DNA of 47,114 bases from Caryophanales bacterium UBA3375 (lineage in GTDB: Bacteria; Bacillota_I; Bacilli_A; UBA3375). A program made the position numbers and the translations under genes. Below the pieces are notes generated by a model. It was given only the letters and a program-made list of their open reading frames with translations. It was not told the DNA's origin and searched no databases. Below are positions 7,125 to 15,086 of the stretch, piece after piece. The DNA is taken from contig DEQD01000031.1 of assembly GCA_002359095.1 (NCBI GenBank), positions 1 to 47,114 on the forward strand. Direction: 5' to 3'. Positions within the stretch are counted from its first letter, which is position 1. Each line of letters begins with the position of its first letter.

Positions 7125-7131
7125 TTAGTTA

Positions 7132-7824
7132 TTATAATTTTTTAGTATCAATTTTAATACCAGGACCCATTGTAGATGTAATGCTTACATTCTCAATGTA
7201 TGTACCTTTAGCAGTTGAAGGTTTAACACGCATAATTTCATTGTAAATAGTTTCAAAATTTTGAGCTAATTGCTCATCACTAAAACTCATTTTACCAATG
7301 ATTGTGTGCACGTTAGCTAATTTATCTAAACGGTAAGTAACTTTACCTGATTTAATTTCTTCAACAGCTGTTTTAACATCTGGAGTAACAGTTCCTGTTT
7401 TAGGGTTTGGCATTAAACCTTTTGGCCCTAATAATTGACCGATACGTCCAATTTTTGGCATCATTTGAGGAGTAGCTACTACTACATCAAAGTCAAACCA
7501 GTTTTCTTTTTGAATTTTTTCTACTAAATCATCACTACCAACAAAATCAGCACCAGCGTCTTGAGCAGCTTTTGCAGCATCTCCTTCAGCAAATACTAAG
7601 ATTTTACTAGTTTTTCCTGTTCCGTTTGGAAGTACAATAGCTCCACGTAATTGTTGTTCAGCTTTAGTTGGATCTAAGTTCATATTAAATGCTACTTCTA
7701 CAGTTTGATCAAAATTAGATTTAGCTACTTCTTTTAATAAAGCAATAGCTTCATTTAAATCATATAATTTTTCTCTATCAACTTTTTCATTGAATAATTG
7801 TTTTCTTTTTGATAATTTTGCCAT
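7132..7824 (-). CDS. rplA: 50S ribosomal protein L1
   Basis: Protein of the mobile L1 stalk that helps release deacylated tRNA; in many bacteria it represses its own operon. Length 230 aa is normal. The conserved block GQLLGPKGLMPNPKTGTV is present, followed by NVHTIIGKMSF. The ribosome binding site (GGAGAAGA) lies in the last codons of rplK, two bases separate the genes, and translation is probably coupled. Two hairpins close the transcript. Confidence 0.98.
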   Translation of the reverse strand: MAKLSKRKQLFNEKVDREKLYDLNEAIALLKEVAKSNFDQTVEVAFNMNLDPTKAEQQLRGAIVLPNGTGKTSKILVFAEGDAAKAAQDAGADFVGSDDLVEKIQKENWFDFDVVVATPQMMPKIGRIGQLLGPKGLMPNPKTGTVTPDVKTAVEEIKSGKVTYRLDKLANVHTIIGKMSFSDEQLAQNFETIYNEIMRVKPSTAKGTYIENVSITSTMGPGIKIDTKKL

Positions 7825-7826
7825 AA

Positions 7827-8264
7827 TTATTCTTCTCCACCTAAATCATCAACTGTAACACCCATACTACGAGCAGTACCAGCAATAATTTTCATTGCAG
7901 CATTAATATCATTTGCATTTAAATCCGGCATTTTTTTCTCAGCAATTTCTTGAACTTGAGCTTTAGTTAAGTGAGCCACTTTATCAGTTTGTGGTACACT
8001 ACTTCCTTTTTGAATTCCAGCAGCTTTTTTAATTAAAATAGAAGCTGGAGTCATTTTTAAAACAAAGTCATAACTACGGTCTTCGTAGATAGTAATGATT
8101 GCTGGAGTAATATCTCCACCACGATCTTTAGTTTGATCGTTGAATTTCTGACAAAATTCAGCCATGTTTACACCAGTAGGCCCTAAAGAAGTACCTACCA
8201 TTGATGGGTTAGCCCCACCACCTGGTAACTGAATTTTGACAATTTGTTTAATAACTTTTGCCAT
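7827..8264 (-). CDS. rplK: 50S ribosomal protein L11
   Basis: Binds 23S rRNA in the GTPase-associated centre, needed for factor-dependent GTP hydrolysis and stringent control. 145 aa with the diagnostic KIQLPGGGANPSMVGTSLGP opening and the C-terminal RNA-binding domain ending GTARSMGVTVDDL. AGGAGG lies 5 bases before the ATG. The usual upstream neighbours secE-nusG and downstream rplJ-rplL are not adjacent; the pair rplK-rplA has its own promoter and leader. Confidence 0.98.
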   Translation of the reverse strand: MAKVIKQIVKIQLPGGGANPSMVGTSLGPTGVNMAEFCQKFNDQTKDRGGDITPAIITIYEDRSYDFVLKMTPASILIKKAAGIQKGSSVPQTDKVAHLTKAQVQEIAEKKMPDLNANDINAAMKIIAGTARSMGVTVDDLGGEE

Positions 8265-8341
8265 AATTCCTCCTATGCAGTCTAACGAAATATATTCTTC
8301 TGCATTTCTTGAGTTTTCTCAAGAACATAGTTATTTTACCA
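8265..8341 (-). promoter_or_regulatory. rplK promoter and structured leader (candidate L1 operator)
   Basis: An extended -10 (TGGTAAAAT, 8333-8341) precedes a leader of about 60 bases. The leader can form a perfect hairpin (arms 8306-8313 and 8318-8325, TTTT loop) followed by ATGCAG (8300-8305) pairing with CTGCAT (8275-8280), whose base touches the AGGAGG. L1 feedback on such leaders is known in bacteria; that this is the L1 site is inference. Confidence 0.55.
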
Positions 8342-8382
8342 TAAAATCACCTAAAATACACATAATATGACTTAAAATAAAG

Positions 8383-8419
8383 AAAAAATCAACGATTAGA
8401 TACCTTCTAATCGTTGATT
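8383..8419 (-). terminator. Rho-independent terminator of the nrd-mur operon
   Basis: 14-bp arms (8387-8400 and 8406-8419) around a 5-base loop, then six T on the minus strand. The upper arm overlaps the last codons and stop of murG. Confidence 0.9.
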
Positions 8420-9402
8420 AACTCAATTATTGCCTTATTTGCGTCTATATTATTAAATTTAGCTAAGTTGACTTCTTCTTCAACTAACTTATAAATAGCT
8501 TCAGAATTAGCCTCATTTTCGCTTATATAGCGAATTAATCCCATTTGTGATAATTCCTCTGCGTTTTTAGTTTGATGGTCACAAACTACATTTGGTGAAG
8601 GAATAGCTATGGTATTTTTACCAAGAGCACAACATTCTAGTAATGTTGTTGCTCCTGCTCGAGTAATTACTACTCTAGCATTAGCTATTGCTTCTAACAT
8701 ATTAGATATAAATTCTTTTATTTCTAAGTTTTCTTTATTACTTGTCAGTTTATTTCTACTTCCACTCACAAGTGTAATTTTTTCATCAGTTAGATCTGCT
8801 AATTCAAATGCCAGATTATTTAAAAAATCAGCACCAAGACTTCCACCTAAAATTAAAATTCCTTCTCCATTAGGTTTAGGTGTAAGTCCACTAATACGAG
8901 GATTAGAAGTATAAATTAATTTATCTTTATCAACTTGATTAAAATATTCTAAACTAGCTTTATAAGTATATGCTACATAATCGACTTGATTAGCTAGTTT
9001 ACGATTAACAAGTCCAGGATAACTATTTTGTTCATGAATAATTGTTTTTATTCCTTTTTTCTTAGCTAATTTAATTACCGGATAAGTGATATAACTACCA
9101 AACCCAATACAACAATCAGGTTTAAACTCTTTTATTATCTTATTAGTTTTAACCATAACTTTACTAAGTTTATATAGAGTTTTAAAGTTATCAATAATAG
9201 CTTTAAAACTCTTTTGACGACTAAACCCTTTTAAATCCATAAAGGTTACATCTAAATTTGTTTCATCTAATATTTCATGAGCTACTTGATTATTAGATGA
9301 AATAAATTTAACAATATATCCCTGGTTAGTTAATTCGTTAGCTAAACTTAGGGCAGGATAGATATGACCACCTGTTCCTCCAGCTGCAATAATTACTCTC
9401 AT
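8407..9402 (-). CDS. murG: UDP-N-acetylglucosamine--N-acetylmuramyl-(pentapeptide) pyrophosphoryl-undecaprenol GlcNAc transferase
   Basis: Adds GlcNAc to lipid I to make lipid II at the inner face of the membrane. 331 aa, slightly short for the family. The N-terminal glycine loop GGTGGHIYPAL (about residues 8-18) and the C-terminal donor-site signature (ITRAGATTLLECCALGKNTIAIP, written here only in outline: RAGA, then TTLLE) are present, giving the two Rossmann-like GT-B domains. It begins two bases after murD. Two of the longest hairpins of the window lie in its first half (9176-9212 and 9253-9310). Confidence 0.96.
   Translation of the reverse strand: MRVIIAAGGTGGHIYPALSLANELTNQGYIVKFISSNNQVAHEILDETNLDVTFMDLKGFSRQKSFKAIIDNFKTLYKLSKVMVKTNKIIKEFKPDCCIGFGSYITYPVIKLAKKKGIKTIIHEQNSYPGLVNRKLANQVDYVAYTYKASLEYFNQVDKDKLIYTSNPRISGLTPKPNGEGILILGGSLGADFLNNLAFELADLTDEKITLVSGSRNKLTSNKENLEIKEFISNMLEAIANARVVITRAGATTLLECCALGKNTIAIPSPNVVCDHQTKNAEELSQMGLIRYISENEANSEAIYKLVEEEVNLAKFNNIDANKAIIELIND
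9176..9212. repeat. 16-position inverted repeat inside murG
   Basis: Perfect 12-bp outer arms AGAGTTTTAAAG and CTTTAAAACTCT, continued inward by one T-G and three more pairs; loop 5 bases. Confidence 0.93.
9253..9310. repeat. 20-position inverted repeat inside murG
   Basis: Arms 9253-9272 and 9291-9310 pair at 19 of 20 positions by Watson-Crick rules; the exception is g9260 with t9303. Loop 18 bases. It spans codons for KFISSNNQVAHEILDETNL. Confidence 0.93.
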
Positions 9403-9403
9403 G

Positions 9404-10627
9404 CTAATCCTCTTTTAATTCCTTAACAATTTGTTTAAATTTATCACCGCGATGTTGATAATTTTTAAATTGATCTAAACTAGCTGATGCTGGTGATAGT
9501 AATACTATATCACCTACACTAGCTAGTTTATGACAAACCTTAATAGCTTCTTTTAATGTATTTACAATAATAATTCCTGGGATAAATTCAAAGTCTAATT
9601 TATTTTCCCCATAAGCTACTACTTGTTTTACATTATCTAAAAATCCACCTAATGGATGCATATCTTCATCTTTATTACTTCCACCAACAATTAAGTATAC
9701 ATTTTCATATTGTTCTAAAGCATTGATCGTTGCCCCAACGTTTGTTGCTTTAGAATCATTAATATAAGTAACACCATCAATATTATCTACATATTCATTA
9801 CGATGTTCTAAAATAAACTCTTTATTTTCTAACATCGTAGTTAATACTTTTTGATCAATATTTAAGTATTCTAACACACTTCTAATAATAGCAACATTAA
9901 GTGGTGAAATACTATTATTATAATTATCCATTCCTTCTTTTATATATACAACAGGAAAGTTAGTAGGTAGATGACTACTACCGCTGACTATTAATTCCAT
10001 ATTATCTAAATTTTTTAAGATATTCATTTTAGCATTTACATAATCTCCAAATGTATGGTGATAATCTAAATGATCAGGACTAATATTTAAGATAATTGCA
10101 ATATTACAAGCAAAATCTTTAATACTTGATAATTGGAAGCTACTTAATTCCATCACTAGAAAATCAATATTATCGTTATTATCTATTATATCTAAAGGTA
10201 GTATTCCAACATTACCACAAACAAAACTATTATATCCTGCTTTTTGTAATACATTATTTAATAATAAACTTGTTGAAGTTTTACCATTAGTACCAGTAAT
10301 CCCAATAATTTTAGTATTACTTCCATTAATGATTTGGTATGTTAATTCAATATCATTAATGGTCGGTATATCTTCAAATTTTCTTAATATTGGATGTTCA
10401 AAATTAATTCCTGGACTTTTAATAATACAATCAGGTCTAACATCACTAGCCAGGAATTGTGAACCCGAAAAACAACCAATTCCCTCACTGGTTAATTGGT
10501 CTTGTTTTTCTTGATCTAAATTATCATCAACAACCATCATTAACACATCTTGTTTATGATGATTTGATAGATAATTATATACACTTTGGTTACTGGCACC
10601 AAAACCTAATAATAGTAATGTTTTCAT
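9404..10627 (-). CDS. murD: UDP-N-acetylmuramoyl-L-alanine--D-glutamate ligase
   Basis: Cytoplasmic ATP-dependent ligase that adds D-Glu in peptidoglycan precursor synthesis. 407 aa, a little shorter than usual (about 440). An N-terminal Rossmann-like UDP-binding domain (LLLGFGASNQSV) is followed by the central ATPase domain with GITGTNGKTSTS (about residue 110) and ISPDHLDYHHTF, and the C-terminal domain with YINDSKATNVGAT and the late LLSPASASLDQFKNY. It starts 9 bases after nrdF, so nucleotide reduction and wall synthesis share a transcript. Hairpins at 9799-9839 (17 bp, 2x2 internal loop) and 10323-10362 (perfect 11 bp). Confidence 0.97.
   Translation of the reverse strand: MKTLLLLGFGASNQSVYNYLSNHHKQDVLMMVVDDNLDQEKQDQLTSEGIGCFSGSQFLASDVRPDCIIKSPGINFEHPILRKFEDIPTINDIELTYQIINGSNTKIIGITGTNGKTSTSLLLNNVLQKAGYNSFVCGNVGILPLDIIDNNDNIDFLVMELSSFQLSSIKDFACNIAIILNISPDHLDYHHTFGDYVNAKMNILKNLDNMELIVSGSSHLPTNFPVVYIKEGMDNYNNSISPLNVAIIRSVLEYLNIDQKVLTTMLENKEFILEHRNEYVDNIDGVTYINDSKATNVGATINALEQYENVYLIVGGSNKDEDMHPLGGFLDNVKQVVAYGENKLDFEFIPGIIIVNTLKEAIKVCHKLASVGDIVLLSPASASLDQFKNYQHRGDKFKQIVKELKED
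9799..9839. repeat. 17-bp inverted repeat with 2x2 internal loop inside murD
   Basis: Outer arm TACGATGTT and inner arm AAAATAAA pair with their complements around a CTC loop; only the central CT/CT is unpaired. Confidence 0.92.
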
Positions 10628-10635
10628 ACTAACCT

Positions 10636-11601
10636 TTAATCAAAAATATCATCTGTTAATTCTTCTACATGTAATGTTTTAATATATCCATTACCTTTTG
10701 TTGAGAAGAAATCATGGTTTTTAGTTTCTGTATTAATACCATTAATAACAATGGCATTAACATCTTCTTCTTTAATGTTAAAGTATGGTTCAAAACCTAA
10801 ATTCATTAACGCTTTATCAGCATTATATTCTACATAAGTCATCACATCTTGATCTAATTTTAATTTAGCATATAATTCTTTGGTATAATCTACTTCAATG
10901 GCATGAAGTTCTAACATAACACGATATAAATCTTCTTTTAATTGTTCTTTAACTTCCGGTTCAAATGTTTCATATAACTCTTGAGCAATAACTCCAGTAA
11001 ACACACCATGTACTGATTCATCACGAACAATTAAAGATATAATTTCTCCAGATTTAATTAATTTACCATGTCCTGCCCACCATAATGGGTAATAAAATCC
11101 TGAGTAAAATAAGAAAGTTTCTAGTAATGTAGAAGCACACAATGCTTTAAATAATGATTTATCATCAGTAATATTTTCATAATAACTTTCAATAATACTT
11201 ACTTTTCTTTGTAATAATTCATTATCTTCTACCCATTTAAATAATTCATTAATACGATTTGTACTAGATAAAGTAGAAAAGATAGTTGAATAACTTTTAG
11301 CATGCATTTGTTCCATCATCCCCATAAATGAAAAGATTGCTTTTACATGTAAGTTGTCAACATTTAAAACAATGTTTGGCATTCCTACTCCACCTTGTTC
11401 AGTATCTAGTAGAGTTAAACCTGCTAATACTTTTTCATAAGTATCTTTTTCATCATCATTTAATTCACCATTAACCCAGTCACTTTTATCATCACTTACT
11501 GGTATTTCTTCATCTACCCAAAATTGACGAACATTTTGGTCCCAAAAGATTTTATATTTTTCATTTTCCTTATCATTCCAGTTAACTGCTTTTTTAATCA
11601 T
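10636..11601 (-). CDS. nrdF: Class Ib ribonucleotide reductase, beta subunit NrdF
   Basis: Radical-generating subunit of aerobic class Ib ribonucleotide reductase, 321 aa. The metal ligands expected for NrdF are visible in LTLLDTEQG, MMEQMHAKSYS, TLLETFLFYSGF and VRDESVHG, and the radical tyrosine in AKSYS is intact, so it is a normal Mn2/Fe2-Tyr enzyme, not the Tyr-modified class Ie form of mollicutes. I choose ATG at 11601 because AGGAG lies just before it; the longer frame would add nine unlikely residues. It is 7 bases after the nrdE stop. Confidence 0.97.
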   Translation of the reverse strand: MIKKAVNWNDKENEKYKIFWDQNVRQFWVDEEIPVSDDKSDWVNGELNDDEKDTYEKVLAGLTLLDTEQGGVGMPNIVLNVDNLHVKAIFSFMGMMEQMHAKSYSTIFSTLSSTNRINELFKWVEDNELLQRKVSIIESYYENITDDKSLFKALCASTLLETFLFYSGFYYPLWWAGHGKLIKSGEIISLIVRDESVHGVFTGVIAQELYETFEPEVKEQLKEDLYRVMLELHAIEVDYTKELYAKLKLDQDVMTYVEYNADKALMNLGFEPYFNIKEEDVNAIVINGINTETKNHDFFSTKGNGYIKTLHVEELTDDIFD

Positions 11602-11608
11602 AATTCTC

Positions 11609-13714
11609 CTACACACTACAAGTTTCACACTCTTCTAGTGTTAAATTCTTAGTACGAACATAATAAATTGATTTTAAACCTTTTTTCCAAGCATAATAAT
11701 ATAGACGTACTAAATCTTTAGTACTAGCATCACTAGTTACATATAATACTGTACTTATCCCTTGGTCAACATGTTGTTGAGCTTCTGCTACTAAATCAAT
11801 AATTTTTTCTTGATTCATAAAGTATGCCGATTTATAAAATAATAAGTTTTCACGACTAATAAATGGCATTGGATAATAAGTTACACTATTACCATACATT
11901 CTAGTTTCTACCACATCAACAATTGGTTGAATACTAGCTGTTGCATTTTGTACATAACTAATTGATTGTGTTGGTGCAATAGCTAAACGATAAGCATGAT
12001 ACATCCCATAAGTACGAGCATCATCTCTTAATTTTTTCCAATCTTCAATAGTAGGTAAGTCTATTCCTTCAAATAAGGCTTTAACTTTATCTGATTTAGG
12101 TAAGAACTTATCTGCTTCTACATTAATATATTTTTCAAAATATTTCCCTGTATAATAATCACTTAAACCAAAATTTCTAAATGTTTCATTTTTCTTACGA
12201 GCAATTTTAATACTACTCTTAATTGAATAATAATTAATCATGGCAAATAATATATTAACAAATTCTTTAGCTACATCTGATTCATAAGCAATTTGATTTT
12301 TAGTTAAATAACCATGTAAATTCATTACCCCTAAACCAACAGCATGGAAGTCATTGTTTGCTCGCATCATTCCAGGTGCATTGTCAATATCACTCATATC
12401 ACTAACACTAGTTAGAGCATTCATTGCTATATCAATTGCATTTTCAACATCTTTGTTTTCCATTAAGTTAACAATATTTAAACTACCTAAATTACATACA
12501 ACATCATAACCAATGTTATCAGCACTACCATAATCAGTAATATCACTAACTGTTTGTAATTGGAAAATCTCAGTACATAAATTAGACATTTTAATTTGAC
12601 CAATATCACTTAATGCATGTTGATTATTAGCATTATCAATAAACATTAAATATGGGTATCCACTTTCAAATTGTGTAATAGCTATTGTTTGTAATAAATC
12701 ACGAGCTTTAATTACTTTACTCTTAACATCAGGATCTTCTACTAATGTATCATACATTTCATTCATATCAATTTCATCTAAATATTTACCATATTTTTTA
12801 TATATAGTATAAGGATAGAATAAATGCATATCAGCATTAGCTTTTGCTAATTCCATAAACTTATCTGGAACATTTAAACCAATCGATAATGTTTGAATAC
12901 GGTTTTTTTCATCTGCATTAATTTTTTTAGTATCTAAGAAGTCTAATACATCGCTATGGAATATATTTAAGTAAGCAGCACCAGCTCCTGGTCTTTGTCC
13001 TAACTGATCAACATAGTTAAATGCATCTTCTAGTAATTTCATTACAGGTAGTACTCCACGTCCTACTCCAGCATTACCTTTAATTTCTTCTCCACGCCCA
13101 CGTAAGCGAGTTAAATCAATTGCAACACCTCCACCAATTTTTGATAATTGCATTGCTGTTGATAATGTGTAGTTAATTGAGTTTAGAGAATCATCAATTT
13201 GCATTAAGAAACAAGAAATTAATTCACCTGCATGTTTTTTACCTGAATTTAAGAATGTAGGTGTTGCTGGTTGATATTCTTGTTTAATCATACAAAATGC
13301 TAAATCACGTGCATAATTAATATCTCCACGAGCTAAGAACAATGAACAAGCTAAAATACGATCTTCATAGTTTTCTAAATAAATTTTACGATCTAATGTT
13401 TGTAGTGCATATCCTTCATAAAACTTATTAGCTGCCATAAAAGATTGAAATTCAAAACCATAGTTATATAAATCTTCTTGTAATTGATATACTTCTTGTG
13501 GATTATATTTCCAACCTTCTTCATTAAAGAAATCAATATAGTAGTTATTATCAATTAACCATTGAAATTTTTCTTGATTAGAAACAAAATGTTTGCTTTT
13601 AGATTTAATAGTTGATAAATAACAACTAAGTGCCTCTTTATCAGCTTCTAAATTATAAAATCCATCTTCATCACGTTGTTTAATTTGGTTATTATATTCA
13701 ATGTATTTATTCAT
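11609..13714 (-). CDS. nrdE: Class Ib ribonucleotide reductase, alpha subunit NrdE
   Basis: Catalytic subunit converting NDPs to dNDPs, 701 aa as usual for NrdE. Active-site elements include the first redox cysteine in LISCFLMQIDD, the N-x-C-x-E motif in MSNLCTEIFQ, NLGSLNIVNL, and the C-terminal CETCSV pair that is re-reduced by NrdH-like redoxin. An N-terminal ATP-cone as in class Ia is absent. Good ribosome binding site AAAGGAGAA. It overlaps nrdI by 8 bases. No inverted repeat longer than about 8 bp was noticed in its 2.1 kb, unlike its neighbours. nrdH is not in the operon. Confidence 0.98.
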   Translation of the reverse strand: MNKYIEYNNQIKQRDEDGFYNLEADKEALSCYLSTIKSKSKHFVSNQEKFQWLIDNNYYIDFFNEEGWKYNPQEVYQLQEDLYNYGFEFQSFMAANKFYEGYALQTLDRKIYLENYEDRILACSLFLARGDINYARDLAFCMIKQEYQPATPTFLNSGKKHAGELISCFLMQIDDSLNSINYTLSTAMQLSKIGGGVAIDLTRLRGRGEEIKGNAGVGRGVLPVMKLLEDAFNYVDQLGQRPGAGAAYLNIFHSDVLDFLDTKKINADEKNRIQTLSIGLNVPDKFMELAKANADMHLFYPYTIYKKYGKYLDEIDMNEMYDTLVEDPDVKSKVIKARDLLQTIAITQFESGYPYLMFIDNANNQHALSDIGQIKMSNLCTEIFQLQTVSDITDYGSADNIGYDVVCNLGSLNIVNLMENKDVENAIDIAMNALTSVSDMSDIDNAPGMMRANNDFHAVGLGVMNLHGYLTKNQIAYESDVAKEFVNILFAMINYYSIKSSIKIARKKNETFRNFGLSDYYTGKYFEKYINVEADKFLPKSDKVKALFEGIDLPTIEDWKKLRDDARTYGMYHAYRLAIAPTQSISYVQNATASIQPIVDVVETRMYGNSVTYYPMPFISRENLLFYKSAYFMNQEKIIDLVAEAQQHVDQGISTVLYVTSDASTKDLVRLYYYAWKKGLKSIYYVRTKNLTLEECETCSV

Positions 13715-14093
13715 GATTCTCCTTTAATTGATTATATATCTCTAAAAATTTCTCAACATCATGTTGATTTCCTGCTAATTCAAAATTAAAAATATTTTCT
13801 ACATTATACATTTTAGCTATATTTTTGGCAGCTAAACAATATCTAATACCCCAATTTTTATTACCACTTCCTACTACACCTTTTAGATGTTTATGATTAT
13901 CTTCATAATTTAAAAAATCAATAACAATTTCTGGTATTTCGCCAATACCTATCGTTGAAGTAAGTAAGATGAAATCTTCTTTCATCTTCAAATTTAAATC
14001 CGGTTTAATACAAACCAATTCACTATGATCAATATTAGTCTTTTTTAAAAACTTAACGTTATTACCTGTTAACGAAAAGTAAGCTATTTTCAT
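13707..14093 (-). CDS. nrdI: Ribonucleotide reductase-associated flavodoxin NrdI
   Basis: Small flavodoxin that delivers an oxidant to assemble the dimanganese-tyrosyl radical of NrdF. 128 aa with the opening KIAYFSLTGNNVKFLKK (FMN phosphate loop), LTSTIGIGEIP and VVGSGNKNWG loops. Gene order nrdI-nrdE-nrdF is typical of class Ib systems. A perfect 9-bp inverted repeat with a 5-base loop (13966-13988) lies inside. Confidence 0.95.
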   Translation of the reverse strand: MKIAYFSLTGNNVKFLKKTNIDHSELVCIKPDLNLKMKEDFILLTSTIGIGEIPEIVIDFLNYEDNHKHLKGVVGSGNKNWGIRYCLAAKNIAKMYNVENIFNFELAGNQHDVEKFLEIYNQLKENHE

Positions 14094-14096
14094 GTT

Positions 14097-14579
14097 TTAT
14101 AATTTTCCTTCGATCTCGTTAATTAGTTCTAGAATTTCAGCATCGATGTCTATATCATCTAGTTCACTTTGATTATTAACTAAGTTATAGGTACTCGGAG
14201 TGCCTATTTTAATAGTATTATCAACTTTTTTAGAATAAATTCTTTTTAAAATATTTACCATTTCACTATTAGTAGTAAAGGTATTATCTTCTACCTGATT
14301 TAATAATAAAAATGAACTAAATGCTTTTGTAAAGTTGTTTGTTTCTTCTTCAATAGCATAATTGATATCATCGTTAATTTGGTTAACAAACAATTCATAT
14401 TGTTTGTTAATATTATCAAAATATTTATCAACATTATCTATTTTATTTTCTTTGAAGTCTTCTTCAACTTTAGAGATAATTCCTAATTCATATACTTTTA
14501 GGTGTGCTTGATAATTATTTTTAATAATCTCACAATTACGATGATATCTAGCTATTATTTCATTACTACTATAATTCAT
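14097..14579 (-). CDS. Hypothetical coiled-coil protein between crr and nrdI
   Basis: 160 aa acidic, helix-rich protein without cysteine-rich or membrane segments. The sequence is dominated by Asn, Glu, Asp, Lys and Ile in a heptad-like pattern, with an acidic tail (DDIDIDAEILELINEIEG). I do not recognise the family. Its ATG overlaps the crr stop (TAATG) and its stop is 3 bases before nrdI, so it is translated with both. A role linked to the PTS or to ribonucleotide reduction is only suggested by position. Confidence 0.7.
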   Translation of the reverse strand: MNYSSNEIIARYHRNCEIIKNNYQAHLKVYELGIISKVEEDFKENKIDNVDKYFDNINKQYELFVNQINDDINYAIEEETNNFTKAFSSFLLLNQVEDNTFTTNSEMVNILKRIYSKKVDNTIKIGTPSTYNLVNNQSELDDIDIDAEILELINEIEGKL

Positions 14580-15046
14580 TAGATACTAACTGCATCAGTA
14601 TCTTTGGCATTAACTTCAGTTTTATTAATACTAAATGTATGATCACCTGGATTAGTGAAAATAACTAATGTAGTAATTGCAGGTACTTTATCTTTAATTG
14701 CATCAAAATCAGCAGTAATTACTAATTCTCCAGCTTCAACACGATCACCTTGTTGTTTAGTACCAGTAAATCCTTCACCGTTTAATCCTACTGTTTCTAA
14801 TCCAACGTGGATTAATACTTCTAATCCATCATCAGCTTTAATCCCAATAGCGTGCGGCATTAAAGATACAATTTCACCAGAAATTGGTGCATAAACATTA
14901 TTATCTGTAGGTTCAATACCAAACCCATCTCCCATTAATTTTTGAGAAAATACAGGATCATTAACGTTTTCTAAGTTAACAATAGTTCCTGATACTGGAA
15001 TTAAAAATTCCTCTACTTTTTTATTTTTCTTTCCAAAACCAAACAT
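14579..15046 (-). CDS. crr: PTS glucose-type IIA protein (EIIA-Glc, Crr-like)
   Basis: Stand-alone IIA domain of the sugar phosphotransferase system, 155 aa: receives phosphate from HPr and passes it to a IIB domain, and can act as a regulator. The phosphorylated histidine is in LEVLIHVGLETVGL and the second active-site histidine in MPHAIGI; GFTGTKQQGDRVEAGELV is also typical. The start at 15046 (MFGFGKK) is preceded by AAAGGAGAAA; the longer frame is less likely. It heads an operon with nrdIEF and murDG, an unusual place for a PTS component. Confidence 0.93.
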   Translation of the reverse strand: MFGFGKKNKKVEEFLIPVSGTIVNLENVNDPVFSQKLMGDGFGIEPTDNNVYAPISGEIVSLMPHAIGIKADDGLEVLIHVGLETVGLNGEGFTGTKQQGDRVEAGELVITADFDAIKDKVPAITTLVIFTNPGDHTFSINKTEVNAKDTDAVSI

Positions 15047-15086
15047 ATTCTTTCTCCTTTGCTTTATCATTATAATACTTTTTAAA

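Noticed and set aside
8609..8914. Plus-strand frame of 101 codons inside murG, and similar ones in crr, frr, potB and tsf
   Set aside because: Antisense to well-supported genes, composition follows the complementary codons, no start signals.
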